DNA of 64,000 bases from Clostridium acetobutylicum ATCC 824 (GCF_000008765.1 NC_003030.1:1212001-1276000), one strand, 5' to 3'. Counted from the stretch's first letter, positions 44,283 to 54,102 are shown. Program-made: numbers and translations. The notes: generated from the letters alone by a model not told the origin.

Positions 44283-45257
44283 ATGTTTGATAATGATATA
44301 TCCATGAGTTTAGTAAGAGTAACAGAAGCAGCAGCACTACAATCTTCAAAGTATATGGGAAGAGGAGATAAAATTGGAGCTGATCAAGCAGCAGTAGATG
44401 GAATGGAGAAGGCATTTAGTTTTATGCCAGTAAGAGGCCAGGTTGTAATAGGAGAGGGAGAACTTGATGAAGCTCCTATGCTTTATATAGGTCAAAAGCT
44501 TGGTATGGGAAAAGACTATATGCCTGAAATGGATATAGCAGTAGATCCTTTAGATGGAACGATTTTAATTTCTAAGGGACTACCTAATGCAATAGCAGTA
44601 ATAGCAATGGGACCAAAAGGAAGTTTACTTCATGCCCCAGATATGTATATGAAGAAAATTGTTGTGGGACCTGGAGCAAAAGGTGCTATAGATATAAATA
44701 AATCTCCTGAAGAGAATATTTTAAATGTAGCAAAGGCATTAAACAAGGACATATCTGAATTAACAGTTATAGTTCAAGAAAGAGAAAGACATGACTACAT
44801 AGTAAAAGCAGCTATAGAAGTTGGAGCAAGAGTTAAGCTATTTGGTGAGGGCGATGTTGCAGCTGCACTTGCTTGTGGTTTTGAAGATACTGGAATAGAC
44901 ATACTTATGGGAATTGGAGGAGCTCCAGAAGGAGTTATAGCCGCAGCAGCTATCAAGTGCATGGGCGGAGAAATGCAGGCTCAGCTTATACCTCATACTC
45001 AGGAAGAAATAGATAGATGTCACAAAATGGGAATAGATGATGTAAATAAAATTTTCATGATAGATGATTTAGTTAAAAGTGATAATGTGTTTTTTGCAGC
45101 TACAGCAATAACAGAATGTGATCTTCTTAAGGGCATAGTATTTTCTAAAAATGAACGTGCAAAAACCCATTCCATATTAATGAGATCTAAAACTGGTACA
45201 ATAAGATTTGTTGAAGCTATTCATGACTTGAATAAAAGTAAATTAGTGGTAGAATAA
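44283..45257 (+). CDS. glpX: Fructose-1,6-bisphosphatase class II
   Basis: 324 residues, AAGGAGGGAAA before the ATG. GlpX hydrolyses fructose-1,6-bisphosphate to fructose-6-phosphate in gluconeogenesis. Family landmarks: GDKIGADQAAVDGM, VIGEGELDEAPMLYIGQ (metal-binding Glu/Asp), AVDPLDGTILISKGLPNA, IGGAPEGVIAAAAIKCMGGE and the end KTHSILMRSKTGTIRFVEA. Full length for the class. Followed 38 bp later by hprK, so carbon-flux enzyme and carbon-catabolite sensor are linked; HprK itself responds to fructose-1,6-bisphosphate in related bacteria. Confidence 0.95.
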   Translation: MFDNDISMSLVRVTEAAALQSSKYMGRGDKIGADQAAVDGMEKAFSFMPVRGQVVIGEGELDEAPMLYIGQKLGMGKDYMPEMDIAVDPLDGTILISKGLPNAIAVIAMGPKGSLLHAPDMYMKKIVVGPGAKGAIDINKSPEENILNVAKALNKDISELTVIVQERERHDYIVKAAIEVGARVKLFGEGDVAAALACGFEDTGIDILMGIGGAPEGVIAAAAIKCMGGEMQAQLIPHTQEEIDRCHKMGIDDVNKIFMIDDLVKSDNVFFAATAITECDLLKGIVFSKNERAKTHSILMRSKTGTIRFVEAIHDLNKSKLVVE

Positions 45258-45295
45258 AATTAAAATGTTCGATTTACGGCGAAGGGGGATAGTAA

Positions 45296-46210
45296 ATGCA
45301 GGTAAGTATTGAAGATATAATAGAAAATCTCGATTTAGAGGTCTTGGTTAAGGGGAAAGATGGAATAAAACTGGGGTTAAGTGATATAAACAGACCAGGA
45401 CTACAGTTTGCCGGATTCTATGATTATTTTGGCAATGAAAGAGTGCAGGTTATAGGAAAGGCTGAGTGGAGTTTTCTAAATGCAATGCCTCCAGAAATAA
45501 GAGAAAAAAGAATTAGAAAATATTTTCAATTTGAAACACCATGTATTGTTCTTGCAAGAGGATTGAAACCACAAAAGGAACTTCTTGATTGTTCCAAAGA
45601 GTACAATAGGTGGCTTTTAAGGTCAAAGGCTCAAACTACTAGATTTATAAATAAAATAATGAACTATCTTGATGACAAGCTGGCTCCTGAAACAAGAATT
45701 CATGGAGTGTTAGTTGATATCTATGGATTAGGTATACTAATCACTGGAGAAAGTGGAATCGGAAAAAGTGAAACTGCACTTGAGCTCATAAAAAGAGGGC
45801 ATAGATTGGTTGCAGATGATGCTGTAGATATAAAAGAAATTGAATCAGTTCTTGTTGGAAAATCACCATACATAACTTCTGGTATGCTTGAGGTTAGAGG
45901 AATGGGAATAATAGATGTTCCAGCACTTTATGGTCTTAGTTCTGTTTTGTCAGAAAAGAATATAAATCTTGTAATATACCTTGAACAATGGAAAGAGGGA
46001 AGAGACTACGATAGACTTGGTACAGATGATGAACACATAAAAATTTTAAATATTCCTGTGAGAAAAATGACGCTGCCTATACGTCCAGGGAGGAATGTTG
46101 CTGTTATAATAGAGGCAGCAGCTGCTAATTATAGATATAATTTAAGCAGTAAAATATCTCCTGTAGATACTATTAATAAGAGAATTGAAGAGTCTACAAA
46201 TTATGATTAA
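45296..46210 (+). CDS. hprK: HPr kinase/phosphorylase
   Basis: 304 residues, AAGGGGGAT 6 bp before the ATG. Phosphorylates and dephosphorylates HPr on Ser46, feeding CcpA-dependent catabolite repression. The C-terminal half holds the Walker A GESGIGKSETALELIKRGHR, the LVADDAV segment and the HprK signature EVRGMGIIDVPALYG; His of the catalytic region is in ETRIHGVLVDIYG. N-terminal domain of ~130 residues is normal. Overlaps the next gene by 8 bases (ATGATTAA). Relevant to the cre-like sites near the GH3 and giant-protein genes. Confidence 0.95.
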   Translation: MQVSIEDIIENLDLEVLVKGKDGIKLGLSDINRPGLQFAGFYDYFGNERVQVIGKAEWSFLNAMPPEIREKRIRKYFQFETPCIVLARGLKPQKELLDCSKEYNRWLLRSKAQTTRFINKIMNYLDDKLAPETRIHGVLVDIYGLGILITGESGIGKSETALELIKRGHRLVADDAVDIKEIESVLVGKSPYITSGMLEVRGMGIIDVPALYGLSSVLSEKNINLVIYLEQWKEGRDYDRLGTDDEHIKILNIPVRKMTLPIRPGRNVAVIIEAAAANYRYNLSSKISPVDTINKRIEESTNYD

Positions 46211-46751
46211 TAGTAAAAAAGAACTTAGGAAAAATATGGTTTTAAAAAGGGATTCTTTAGAGCCAGATTTAAAATCAATAAAGGATAATATGATTTATAA
46301 TAAAGTCATAAATAGCATACAATATAAAAGTGCTAATAATATATTTGTGTTCGTTAGTTACAAAAGTGAAGTTGATACTCATAATATAATAAGAACAGCA
46401 ATTGCAGATGGAAAAAAAGTTTTTGTGCCGAAGGTTATTTCCAAGGAAAAGGGAATGGAGGCAGCAGAAATTAGAGGTTTTTTTGATTTAGAAAAGAGTG
46501 CTTATGGAATTTTAGAGCCTAAAAGTTCAAATTACATAGAGCCAGAGAGCATAGAACTACTGTTAGTGCCCGGACTTGCATTTGATGAAAGTGGAGGCAG
46601 GATAGGTTACGGTGGTGGATTTTACGATAGATATATGAGTCTTTTAGATAAGTCAGCAGTAAAAGTTGGAATATGCTATGACTTTCAGGTAATAGATAAA
46701 GTTATTATGAATATTAACGATGTTCCAGTTGATAAAATTATTGTAGGCTAA
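46203..46751 (+). CDS. 5-formyltetrahydrofolate cyclo-ligase
   Basis: 182 residues; ATG 46203 overlaps the hprK stop. Converts 5-formyl-THF to 5,10-methenyl-THF with ATP. Family features: KKELRKNMVLKRDSLEPDLK at the N-terminus, IFVFVSYKSEVDTHNII, the substrate region PGLAFDESGGRIGYGGGFYD (ATP-binding GRIGYGGGFYDR) and VGICYDFQVID near the end. Typical length. Translational coupling to hprK appears accidental rather than functional. Confidence 0.93.
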   Translation: MINSKKELRKNMVLKRDSLEPDLKSIKDNMIYNKVINSIQYKSANNIFVFVSYKSEVDTHNIIRTAIADGKKVFVPKVISKEKGMEAAEIRGFFDLEKSAYGILEPKSSNYIEPESIELLLVPGLAFDESGGRIGYGGGFYDRYMSLLDKSAVKVGICYDFQVIDKVIMNINDVPVDKIIVG

Positions 46752-46781
46752 AGAATTTCATTATTTGAGGAGGTTAAATTT

Positions 46782-48179
46782 ATGCCAAATGATTTATTAA
46801 AAGAATATAAGAATGCATGGGATAAGTACGACGATAAACAATTAAAGGAAGTTTTTGCATTAGGAGATAGATTTAAAAATTTTATTTCTAATTGCAAGAC
46901 AGAAAGAGAATGTGTAACAGAACTTATAAAAACAGCAGAAAAAAGTGGATATAGAAACATAGAAGACATATTAGCAAAGGGTGAAACGCTTAAGGAAGGC
47001 GATAAGGTTTATGCTAATAATAGAGGAAAAGGATTAATAATGTTCCTTATAGGAAAAGAACCACTTTATACCGGGTTTAAAATATTAGGTGCACATATAG
47101 ATTCTCCTAGACTAGATTTAAAGCAAAATCCGCTTTATGAAGACACTGATCTAGCTATGCTTGAAACTCATTACTATGGTGGCATAAAGAAATATCAATG
47201 GGTTACACTGCCTCTAGCTATACATGGAGTTATTGTTAAAAAAGATGGAACTATAGTAAATGTATGTGTAGGTGAAGATGATAATGATCCCGTTTTTGGT
47301 GTTTCAGATATATTAGTTCATCTTGCAAGTGAGCAGCTTGAGAAAAAGGCAAGTAAGGTTATTGAAGGAGAGGACTTAAATATATTAATAGGCAGTATTC
47401 CGCTTAAAGATGGAGAAGAAAAGCAGAAGGTAAAGCATAATATAATGAAAATACTCAATGAAAAGTATGATATTTCAGAAGAGGATTTTGTGTCTGCAGA
47501 GCTTGAAATAGTTCCAGCAGGAAAAGCTAGAGATTATGGATTCGATAGAAGTATGGTAATGGGATACGGACAGGATGATAGAATATGTGCGTATACATCC
47601 TTTGAAGCTATGCTTGAAATGAAAAATGCGAAGAAAACTTGCATTACAATACTTGTAGATAAAGAAGAAGTTGGAAGCATAGGTGCAACTGGTATGCAGT
47701 CAAAATTCTTTGAAAATACAGTAGCAGATATTATGAGTCTATGTGGAGATTACGATGAGCTAAAGCTTAGAAAAGCACTTTACAATTCAGAAATGCTTTC
47801 TTCAGATGTAAGTGCAGCTTTTGATCCAAATTATCCTAATGTTATGGAAAAAAGAAATTCTGCTTATTTAGGAAAAGGTATAGTATTTAATAAATACACT
47901 GGTTCAAGAGGTAAGTCAGGATGCAATGATGCAAACCCTGAATATATAGCAGAGCTTAGAAGAATATTAAGTAAAGAAAGTGTAAATTGGCAAACAGCTG
48001 AACTTGGAAAAGTAGATCAAGGTGGTGGAGGAACAATCGCATATATACTTGCAGAATACGGTATGCAGGTTATAGATTGTGGTGTTGCTTTATTAAATAT
48101 GCACGCTCCATGGGAAATTTCAAGTAAAGCAGATATATATGAAACTAAAAATGGCTATTCAGCTTTCTTAAATAATTAA
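46782..48179 (+). CDS. M18 family aminopeptidase
   Basis: 465 residues, GAGGAGGTTAAATTT before the ATG, 30 bp after the cyclo-ligase. A di-zinc cytosolic aminopeptidase: FKILGAHIDSPRLDLKQNPL carries the first metal His and the catalytic Asp, TILVDKEEVGSIGATG carries the catalytic Glu pair, SSDVSAAFDPNYP a bridging region, and the C-terminal LLNMHAPWEISSKAD the last metal His. Likely removes acidic or neutral N-terminal residues from peptides. Complete length for the bacterial subgroup. Confidence 0.93.
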   Translation: MPNDLLKEYKNAWDKYDDKQLKEVFALGDRFKNFISNCKTERECVTELIKTAEKSGYRNIEDILAKGETLKEGDKVYANNRGKGLIMFLIGKEPLYTGFKILGAHIDSPRLDLKQNPLYEDTDLAMLETHYYGGIKKYQWVTLPLAIHGVIVKKDGTIVNVCVGEDDNDPVFGVSDILVHLASEQLEKKASKVIEGEDLNILIGSIPLKDGEEKQKVKHNIMKILNEKYDISEEDFVSAELEIVPAGKARDYGFDRSMVMGYGQDDRICAYTSFEAMLEMKNAKKTCITILVDKEEVGSIGATGMQSKFFENTVADIMSLCGDYDELKLRKALYNSEMLSSDVSAAFDPNYPNVMEKRNSAYLGKGIVFNKYTGSRGKSGCNDANPEYIAELRRILSKESVNWQTAELGKVDQGGGGTIAYILAEYGMQVIDCGVALLNMHAPWEISSKADIYETKNGYSAFLNN

Positions 48180-48207
48180 AAAGAACCCTTGTGGGGTTCT
48201 TTTTTTA
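48179..48207 (+). terminator. Terminator of the glpX-hprK-peptidase run
   Basis: AAGAACCC/GGGGTTCTT hairpin (48181-48201) with a seven-base T-run, directly after the peptidase stop. Its A-run on the other side lets it work for the convergent PHP gene too. Confidence 0.85.
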
Positions 48208-48228
48208 TAATAAAATTGATAAATAGTT

Positions 48229-49053
48229 TTATTTTGAAAGCAGGATATCTATGTTATTCTCATCTAAATATATTTCTCCAATTCTTCCATGCTTCGTGTC
48301 GCTTGAATCATCCGTATGAAAGTCAGAACCTGCGGTAACAAGCTTATTATAAATTTTTGCTAAACTCAAAAATCTTTCAGTATCAGATTCGGAATTCATT
48401 GGATAAATAGCTTCAATACCATCAAAATCAAGTTTTAAAAAATCTTCTATTGGAGTTTTCTTAATTAGAACGGGATGAGCTAAAACAACCACTGCATTTG
48501 CAGCCTTTAAAAGTTTAATTCCTTCTTCCACACTTACTTTTTTATTAGGAATGTATGCAGGACTTTCTTTGTTCAGTATATTGTTAAATATATATTCGTA
48601 AGTATAATTATAGCCCTTTGCAAGAATTGCACGTGCGATATGTGGTCTTGCAATAACATTGCTTGCTTCTTTTAGAATGCTCGCATAATCTAATTTTATA
48701 TTAAAGTAAGTATCTAAGTTTTCAACTATTTTTTTGGCTCTCCATACTCTATAATTCTGCATTTCTGTCAAGAAATTTTGAAAATCCTTATTTTCGTAGG
48801 AAATATCTCTGAAGTATCCAAGGATATGGATGCTTTCTCCATTTTTGAGAGTTGAAAGCTCAATACCTGGAAGCACTTTAATACCCAGTTCATTTCCTAC
48901 AGCTATTGCTTTTTTAACGGAAGACGTAGTGTCATGGTCAGTTATAGCAAGTATATTTATACCAGCAGTTTTTGCTAGTTCTAATACTTTTTCTGGAGTA
49001 TATTTTCCGTCTGATGCATTTGTGTGAATGTGAAAGTCACCTTTAAGATACAC
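48229..49053 (-). CDS. PHP-domain phosphoesterase
   Basis: 274 residues from GTG 49053, set by AAAGGAGGGG 5 bp upstream; a longer frame to 49077 includes that site. PHP metal-binding motifs run in order: DFHIHTNASDGKYTP, ILAITDHDTTSS, LPGIELSTL, ARPHIARAILA, VLAHPVLIK and GSDFHTDDS. This set fits the YciV/TrpH group, whose members remove phosphate from nucleoside 3',5'-bisphosphates or act as 5'-3' exoribonucleases on short RNA. Monocistronic, convergent with the peptidase. Confidence 0.88.
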   Translation of the reverse strand: MYLKGDFHIHTNASDGKYTPEKVLELAKTAGINILAITDHDTTSSVKKAIAVGNELGIKVLPGIELSTLKNGESIHILGYFRDISYENKDFQNFLTEMQNYRVWRAKKIVENLDTYFNIKLDYASILKEASNVIARPHIARAILAKGYNYTYEYIFNNILNKESPAYIPNKKVSVEEGIKLLKAANAVVVLAHPVLIKKTPIEDFLKLDFDGIEAIYPMNSESDTERFLSLAKIYNKLVTAGSDFHTDDSSDTKHGRIGEIYLDENNIDILLSK

Positions 49054-49128
49054 AAAATCCCCTCCTTTAAACTGCATTGTTTATAAAAATAATATACCAA
49101 AAATTAATTCATTTGTCGATTTTTAAAG

Positions 49129-49620
49129 TTACCTTGGTATGATGTAAGTGCAAAAATTATATGGATTACAAGAAGGTGGTATATCCTTTATATTAAGGAA
49201 GTCCTTAGGATAGTAGCCGTCCCAAGGATATACAGCAGCATAGTTCTCGTCATATACATCAATAACAAACTTTGAATTTGAGAAGGTTAAAAAAAGTCTA
49301 TACATAGGTTTAGCGGGAAGTTTTGAAGGCTTGTTTATGTAATTATGTTTCTTCAAATGAACTAAAAAGTCCCTTATTGTATCTATTTCAGTGGCAGTTA
49401 AATTGTGATTTTTATAATATGAGGTATCTATCAAAGAAAATTTTAAAGCCTTCTCTTTTACAAAACTTTTTGCAAGCAGATTAGTATAATAAAAGTTAAA
49501 AGGTTTCTTCTTATCTATAAGTTCATTGCAGCCTGAAAAAGATGTACAAAAAATCACTAATAGAATTAGGAAAGTAATTTTTTTTGCTTTAATGATAATC
49601 ACCAGCTTACTTAAATTCAT
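49129..49620 (-). CDS. Small lipoprotein of unknown function
   Basis: 163 residues. N-terminus with basic residues, hydrophobic core (ITFLILLVIFCTSFSGC) and lipobox SFSGC. The mature part (NELIDKKKPFNFYYTNLLAK to NPYNFCTYIIPR) has no recognised domain; ATEIDTIRDFLVHLKKH and KFVIDVYDENYAAVYPWDGY resemble small clostridial lipoproteins of the YpeB/DUF-type. Ribosome site is weak (start in CTATAAATG). Lies between the PHP and CDF genes on the same strand. Confidence 0.7.
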   Translation of the reverse strand: MNLSKLVIIIKAKKITFLILLVIFCTSFSGCNELIDKKKPFNFYYTNLLAKSFVKEKALKFSLIDTSYYKNHNLTATEIDTIRDFLVHLKKHNYINKPSKLPAKPMYRLFLTFSNSKFVIDVYDENYAAVYPWDGYYPKDFLNIKDIPPSCNPYNFCTYIIPR

Positions 49621-49695
49621 TTATAGGGTTCCCAAAACAAGTTAGAAACCCTATATAATCTAAAATATGAAGAGAATTTTTATTTTATTACAAAG

Positions 49696-50574
49696 TTAAG
49701 TAAGACTTTTCTTGTGGAACTTTTCAATGTATGGTTCTGCATGTATTACAGTACAAGAATCAGGAAAAACTCTTCTTATTTCATCTTCAATTGAGGAACA
49801 TATATCATGTGTTTCTTTTAGAGAATCTGTGCCAACTATTTGTATGTGAATGTCTATTTCTCTTGTATTTCCGCATCTTCTTGTTCTAAGTTTGTGATAT
49901 TCCTTGATGTTGGGATATTTTTTTACTATTTTAACTATCTTATTTATATCATCTTTATCCAAACTGCTATCTACTAAGTCTCTTAAAGATTTTTTTATTA
50001 AGTCAACTGCGGTTTTTATTATGAGTATTGCTACTAAAAAAGCTGTTATTGAGTCAATAATTTTTATATTAGTTAATTTTAATAATACGAGTCCTAAAAA
50101 AACACCTAAGGAAGTAAAAAAATCTGTAAAGAGGTGCATACCATCGGCTTCAAGGGCAATAGAATTTGTATCCTTAGAGGATTTTAAAAGTATTATAGAA
50201 ATAAATAAGTTAACAGCAGAAGAGATAAGCATTATATATATACCTGAATCTATATTTTTCACATGTGAATTAGATACTAATTTATTAAAGGCTTCGTAAA
50301 TTATCATTATTGCGGCAAACATTATGAGTATTGCTTCAACAAAACCAGATACGTTTTCATATTTGCCATGGCCAAATGGATGGTCGTCATCTTCTTTTAA
50401 GGAGGATTTCTTTATAGAAAAAAATGCTATTAAACTAGCTATAAGATCAATAGAAGAGTGAACCCCCTCTGATAGTACACTAATTGAATTCATTGTTATA
50501 CCAGCAGTAAGTTTGAAAATTATTAGCATGCTATTTGATGCTATAGACAGAACTGCTGAATTTATTTTTTTCAT
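49696..50574 (-). CDS. Cation diffusion facilitator (CDF) family transporter
   Basis: 292 residues with about five to six membrane helices in the first ~205 residues and a cytoplasmic C-terminal domain (KYPNIKEYHKLRTRRCGNTR, DIHIQIVGTDSLKETHDICS). Metal-site motifs: EGVHSSIDL (His-x3-Asp), DHPFGHGKYENVSG and EADGMHLFTDFFTSLG (His-x3-Asp). CDF proteins expel divalent cations (Zn, Fe, Mn, Cd) using proton antiport; the metal cannot be told from sequence. GAGAGAT lies before the ATG. Confidence 0.92.
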   Translation of the reverse strand: MKKINSAVLSIASNSMLIIFKLTAGITMNSISVLSEGVHSSIDLIASLIAFFSIKKSSLKEDDDHPFGHGKYENVSGFVEAILIMFAAIMIIYEAFNKLVSNSHVKNIDSGIYIMLISSAVNLFISIILLKSSKDTNSIALEADGMHLFTDFFTSLGVFLGLVLLKLTNIKIIDSITAFLVAILIIKTAVDLIKKSLRDLVDSSLDKDDINKIVKIVKKYPNIKEYHKLRTRRCGNTREIDIHIQIVGTDSLKETHDICSSIEDEIRRVFPDSCTVIHAEPYIEKFHKKSLT

Positions 50575-50840
50575 TTTAATCTCTCCAATTCATGTTTGTG
50601 CTTGTGCAAAGAATTTTTAAAAAATCTAGTTTTAATATATAATATACATATAGAGTATTAGCTTATTGATGTATAATAATTCATAATTTAAGAGTTTTAC
50701 TAGAGCATATTAAAGACAGCCTTAATAAACTTATACATTTAAGATTGGTATAAGCTAAGGGTGCATAAGGAACTCTATATATAGTATTAATTCTGGATAC
50801 GTTTCGTGAGAAAAAATTATTAAGAACTTGGGGTAATAAA

Positions 50841-52001
50841 ATGAACAAAAATAATAAGTATAAGGCAACTATGCTATTGGCTATTTTTGCAGGTGGATAT
50901 TTTATAAGTAGTGCGTTTAGAAGTAACTTTTACGGAGGGTTAATGGAAAGTATATGTGAAGCTGCACTTGTGGGTGGCATAGCAGATTGGTTTGGAGTTA
51001 CTGCTATTTTTAAGAAGCCTTTTAATATAAACTGGCCTAAAAGAATATTTAGAACGGACATACTTAGAGAAAATAAAGAAAAGTTTATTTTTACTATAGT
51101 TGATATGGTTCAAAATGATCTTTTAAGTAGGGAAAAGATTAATAACAAAATTAAAAATTATGATTTTTTTTCTTTTATATTAAATATGAAGCTTATCAAT
51201 GATGGAACCTTGGAGACGTTATTTTCAGAGGATGCACTTCAAAGGATATTAAAGAAAAGAGTATATGAAAACAAAGTATATGTAGATAAGGCTTTATCAA
51301 AAGTTTTAGAAAGCAGTATCTATGATGTGGGAATAAATGCTATTATTGATAAAGTTGTAGGAATTTTGAAAAGAGAAGACAGTGCAAAATTTATTTCTGA
51401 AATAGTTGATAGAACTATAAATAGGTATGAAAAGGACAGCGCGGGAAGAAGATTTGCAACAAAAATTATAGTGAGTACTGTTTTAAAGGGAGATATTAAG
51501 TTGGCTCCATACATTATTATAGATAGAACTATACAAAGATTAAATGATATAAAGATGAACAAAGATAAGTACAGGAGTAAAATAAAAGATCTTATATTGG
51601 ATGTTTACGAAGATGGAGATGAAGAAAAAATATCTTCAATATTGAGTTCAGTAAAGGAATGTAGTATTAGATGTAAAAATTGTTCTGAAAACTGTGAAAT
51701 GATTGATTATAAAGAAAGTGAAAATATGTTTTCGAAATTACTTATTAGAGTTGTAAATAGTTTAGGAAAAGAACAAATAAACAAATACATAGTTCATATT
51801 ATTGAAAGAATTTTAGATTCTAAGCATAAGGAAATAGGGGAATTAGTAAAAGAAAGCTTAAATAAATATAATGATGAAGAAATAATAAACTTAGCATATG
51901 ATAAGGCTGGAGATGAACTTCAACTCATAAGAATAAATGGTTCTGTTGTTGGAGGAATAGTAGGTATGTTAGTATTTTTAATTACAAAAATATTAGTTTG
52001 A
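50841..52001 (+). CDS. DUF445 family membrane-associated protein (first paralogue)
   Basis: 386 residues; GGGGTAATAAA before the ATG. The N-terminal part has a helix (TMLLAIFAGGYFISSAF), the family signature GGIADWFGVTAIFKKP and RTDILRENKEKFIFTIVDMV; a long helical middle; and a C-terminal helix INGSVVGGIVGMLVFLITKI. DUF445 proteins (YheB-type) are membrane-anchored with a large helical domain; function unsettled, some linked to spores. Unusual here: a Cys-rich stretch CSIRCKNCSENCEMID at ~275-290 that may bind metal and that the next paralogue lacks. Confidence 0.88.
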   Translation: MNKNNKYKATMLLAIFAGGYFISSAFRSNFYGGLMESICEAALVGGIADWFGVTAIFKKPFNINWPKRIFRTDILRENKEKFIFTIVDMVQNDLLSREKINNKIKNYDFFSFILNMKLINDGTLETLFSEDALQRILKKRVYENKVYVDKALSKVLESSIYDVGINAIIDKVVGILKREDSAKFISEIVDRTINRYEKDSAGRRFATKIIVSTVLKGDIKLAPYIIIDRTIQRLNDIKMNKDKYRSKIKDLILDVYEDGDEEKISSILSSVKECSIRCKNCSENCEMIDYKESENMFSKLLIRVVNSLGKEQINKYIVHIIERILDSKHKEIGELVKESLNKYNDEEIINLAYDKAGDELQLIRINGSVVGGIVGMLVFLITKILV

Positions 52002-52020
52002 AAATAGGACGGTAAGAAAT

Positions 52021-53298
52021 ATGAATTATAAAAATAAAGCCAACGTAATTCTTGGCATTGTATCAGCGTTTTTTATATTTTCCTTTATATTAAAATATTA
52101 TATTGTGAATAATGCATATACAGATTTTATTTTCACAGTAATTAAAGCAGCACTTGTAGGAGGAATTGCTGATTGGTTTGCAATAACAGCAATTTATAGA
52201 AAACCACTTGGAATATCTTTTCATACAGCATTGATTCCTAGAAATAGAAAGAAAATAATAGAAGCTACTGCTGTTTTTGTGGAAAATGAATTATTAAGTA
52301 AAGAAGCTATAAAGAGCAAGATGGAGAAAAATAATATTGCCAATAAAATTTCTGAAAATATTATTAATAACAAAGATAGTATAAATATAAAAACTATAAA
52401 ATTATTAAATGAATATGCTGAAAAACTTGATAGAGATAAAGTAAAGGAAAAGGTGAAAAAACTAAAAACTAAATATTTACAAGAATTTTATGATGAAAAG
52501 AGAATAAAGTGTGTACTTTCGTGTATATATAATAAAGATGGGGAAAAAATTTTAGATGATATTTTTGATTTTCTTATAAATTCAGTAAAAAAGCATGAGG
52601 TTCAAGAGTACATATATGAGGTAATGGCTAAACTTAAAGAAGAAAATACTAGAGGATTTATTGCGAGAATAGGAATATCAATTTTTGAAGCATCCGATAG
52701 TGTTAATCTAAGGGAGGCCAGCAGAATATTCCATGATGAACTTCTAAAAGGGGTTAGAAAATTAAAAAATCCTAAAGATTATTATAGGAACAAAATAAAT
52801 ACTGAAATTAAGTTATATTTAGATAACTTAGATTCTCAGGATAATAAATTGGAGAAATTTAAAAACTATATTTTTAAAGATGAAAACATAGAAAAGTTTG
52901 TAGATAAGATGTTTACAAAATCTAAAATAGTTTTTAAGGATTATGAAACGGAAGGATATTTTGTATCAAAGGTTTTGTTTAAGCTTTTCTCAGATGTGTT
53001 TGAGGAAGTAGTTAGCGATAATGAAAAGTTAAGTAAGCTTTGTGAAAGGGTAGAGAAGGCTGCTGTAGATATACTTGAGGAAAAGCATTATATAATAGGA
53101 AAGTTCATAAGAGATACTCTTAATGAGTTCGACGACAAGAAGTTGAATGAATTTATAGACGATAAGGTTGGAAGTGACTTACAGTGGATAAGAATAAATG
53201 GTTCTGTTGTAGGTGGATTTGTTGGCATGCTTCTTTTCGTAATTATGAAATTTATATATAATCCTTTTTTAGCACCGCAAATTAGAAACATATTTTAA
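52021..53298 (+). CDS. DUF445 family membrane-associated protein (second paralogue)
   Basis: 425 residues, AGGACGG 8 bp before the ATG, 19 bp after the first paralogue, so one operon. It shares the signature GGIADWFAITAIYRKPLG and IPRNRKKIIEATAVFVENEL, and the end IRINGSVVGGFVGMLLFVIM, followed by a short extra tail NPFLAPQIRNIF. A tandem pair of distinct lengths suggests a hetero-complex at the membrane; inferred. Confidence 0.88.
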   Translation: MNYKNKANVILGIVSAFFIFSFILKYYIVNNAYTDFIFTVIKAALVGGIADWFAITAIYRKPLGISFHTALIPRNRKKIIEATAVFVENELLSKEAIKSKMEKNNIANKISENIINNKDSINIKTIKLLNEYAEKLDRDKVKEKVKKLKTKYLQEFYDEKRIKCVLSCIYNKDGEKILDDIFDFLINSVKKHEVQEYIYEVMAKLKEENTRGFIARIGISIFEASDSVNLREASRIFHDELLKGVRKLKNPKDYYRNKINTEIKLYLDNLDSQDNKLEKFKNYIFKDENIEKFVDKMFTKSKIVFKDYETEGYFVSKVLFKLFSDVFEEVVSDNEKLSKLCERVEKAAVDILEEKHYIIGKFIRDTLNEFDDKKLNEFIDDKVGSDLQWIRINGSVVGGFVGMLLFVIMKFIYNPFLAPQIRNIF

Positions 53299-53303
53299 AA
53301 TTG

Positions 53304-53327
53304 AATCGGCAAGATTTCTTGCCGATT
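53304..53327. terminator. Bidirectional terminator
   Basis: AATCGGCAAG ATTT CTTGCCGATT, perfect 10-bp arms with A- and T-rich flanks, between the DUF445 operon and the convergent unknown gene. Confidence 0.85.
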
Positions 53328-53335
53328 TAATATAA

Positions 53336-53986
53336 TTATATATAATCAGAAAGTTCATTTAGGTAGTCTTTAATTTCAGATCTATTAAGATTCCCTTTTT
53401 TTAACTCTTCGTCAGACTTATTAAGAAGTTCAGAGTAAAAAGCAGCGGCTTTTCTTTTGAAACCATCCTTATCACTGCTAGAATTCATAAGTTCATAAAT
53501 GCAATCGTCTGCTTTAGCATAGTTTTCTGTAATCTTAAAATACTCAAAAACTTTTTCAAGAAAATCTTCATCTAATTCGTATTGAAGTAAATTTTCAGCT
53601 TCAATATCTGACAAAGACTTATAATTTTCTATATCACATTCAAGATTTTTATCGAAAACTTCAAAGATTAAATAAAACGCTCTTTCATATCTAAAAAAAG
53701 CTTCAGATAGGTTATTGTTATCTTCATAAATCTTTCCTTCTTCAAAAAGAAGAGAGGATACAATTACAAGTTTATTTGCATCTTGGATGCCATTAGTTTT
53801 TAAAAGATTTAAAAGGTCTGAAAGTGATAATGTATTTATAAAACTAGAACTCATACCTGAGAATTTTTTTAAAGAAGCATCTATTTCAGGAAGAGCATTT
53901 TCTCCTAAGTCTTTTAATCTATGTATTTCATCTATGGAGGTTGTAAATTCCTCACTTATGAGTTTACTTAAATTTTTCTTGATCAA
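53336..53986 (-). CDS. Unknown helical protein, DUF6483-like
   Basis: 216 residues, mostly alpha-helical and acidic, no signal. The segment SLSDLLNLLKTNGIQDANKL followed by EEGKIYEDNNNLSEAFFRYE suggests TPR-like helical pairs; it reminds me of DUF6483 proteins, but that is from memory and weak. Divergent from polA; the ATG at 53986 is preceded by GGGGTGTTTTAATTGATCAAG with a poor ribosome site, and a TTG at 53977 is possible. Confidence 0.65.
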   Translation of the reverse strand: MIKKNLSKLISEEFTTSIDEIHRLKDLGENALPEIDASLKKFSGMSSSFINTLSLSDLLNLLKTNGIQDANKLVIVSSLLFEEGKIYEDNNNLSEAFFRYERAFYLIFEVFDKNLECDIENYKSLSDIEAENLLQYELDEDFLEKVFEYFKITENYAKADDCIYELMNSSSDKDGFKRKAAAFYSELLNKSDEELKKGNLNRSEIKDYLNELSDYI

Positions 53987-54102
53987 TTAAAACACCCCAT
54001 TAAAAAATTTAGACATATAAAGTTACAAACAATGTCATAATATATTGTAAAATTTAATTGTATATATTGCAACCGCATTGATTATAAAATACCTATAAGT
54101 TG

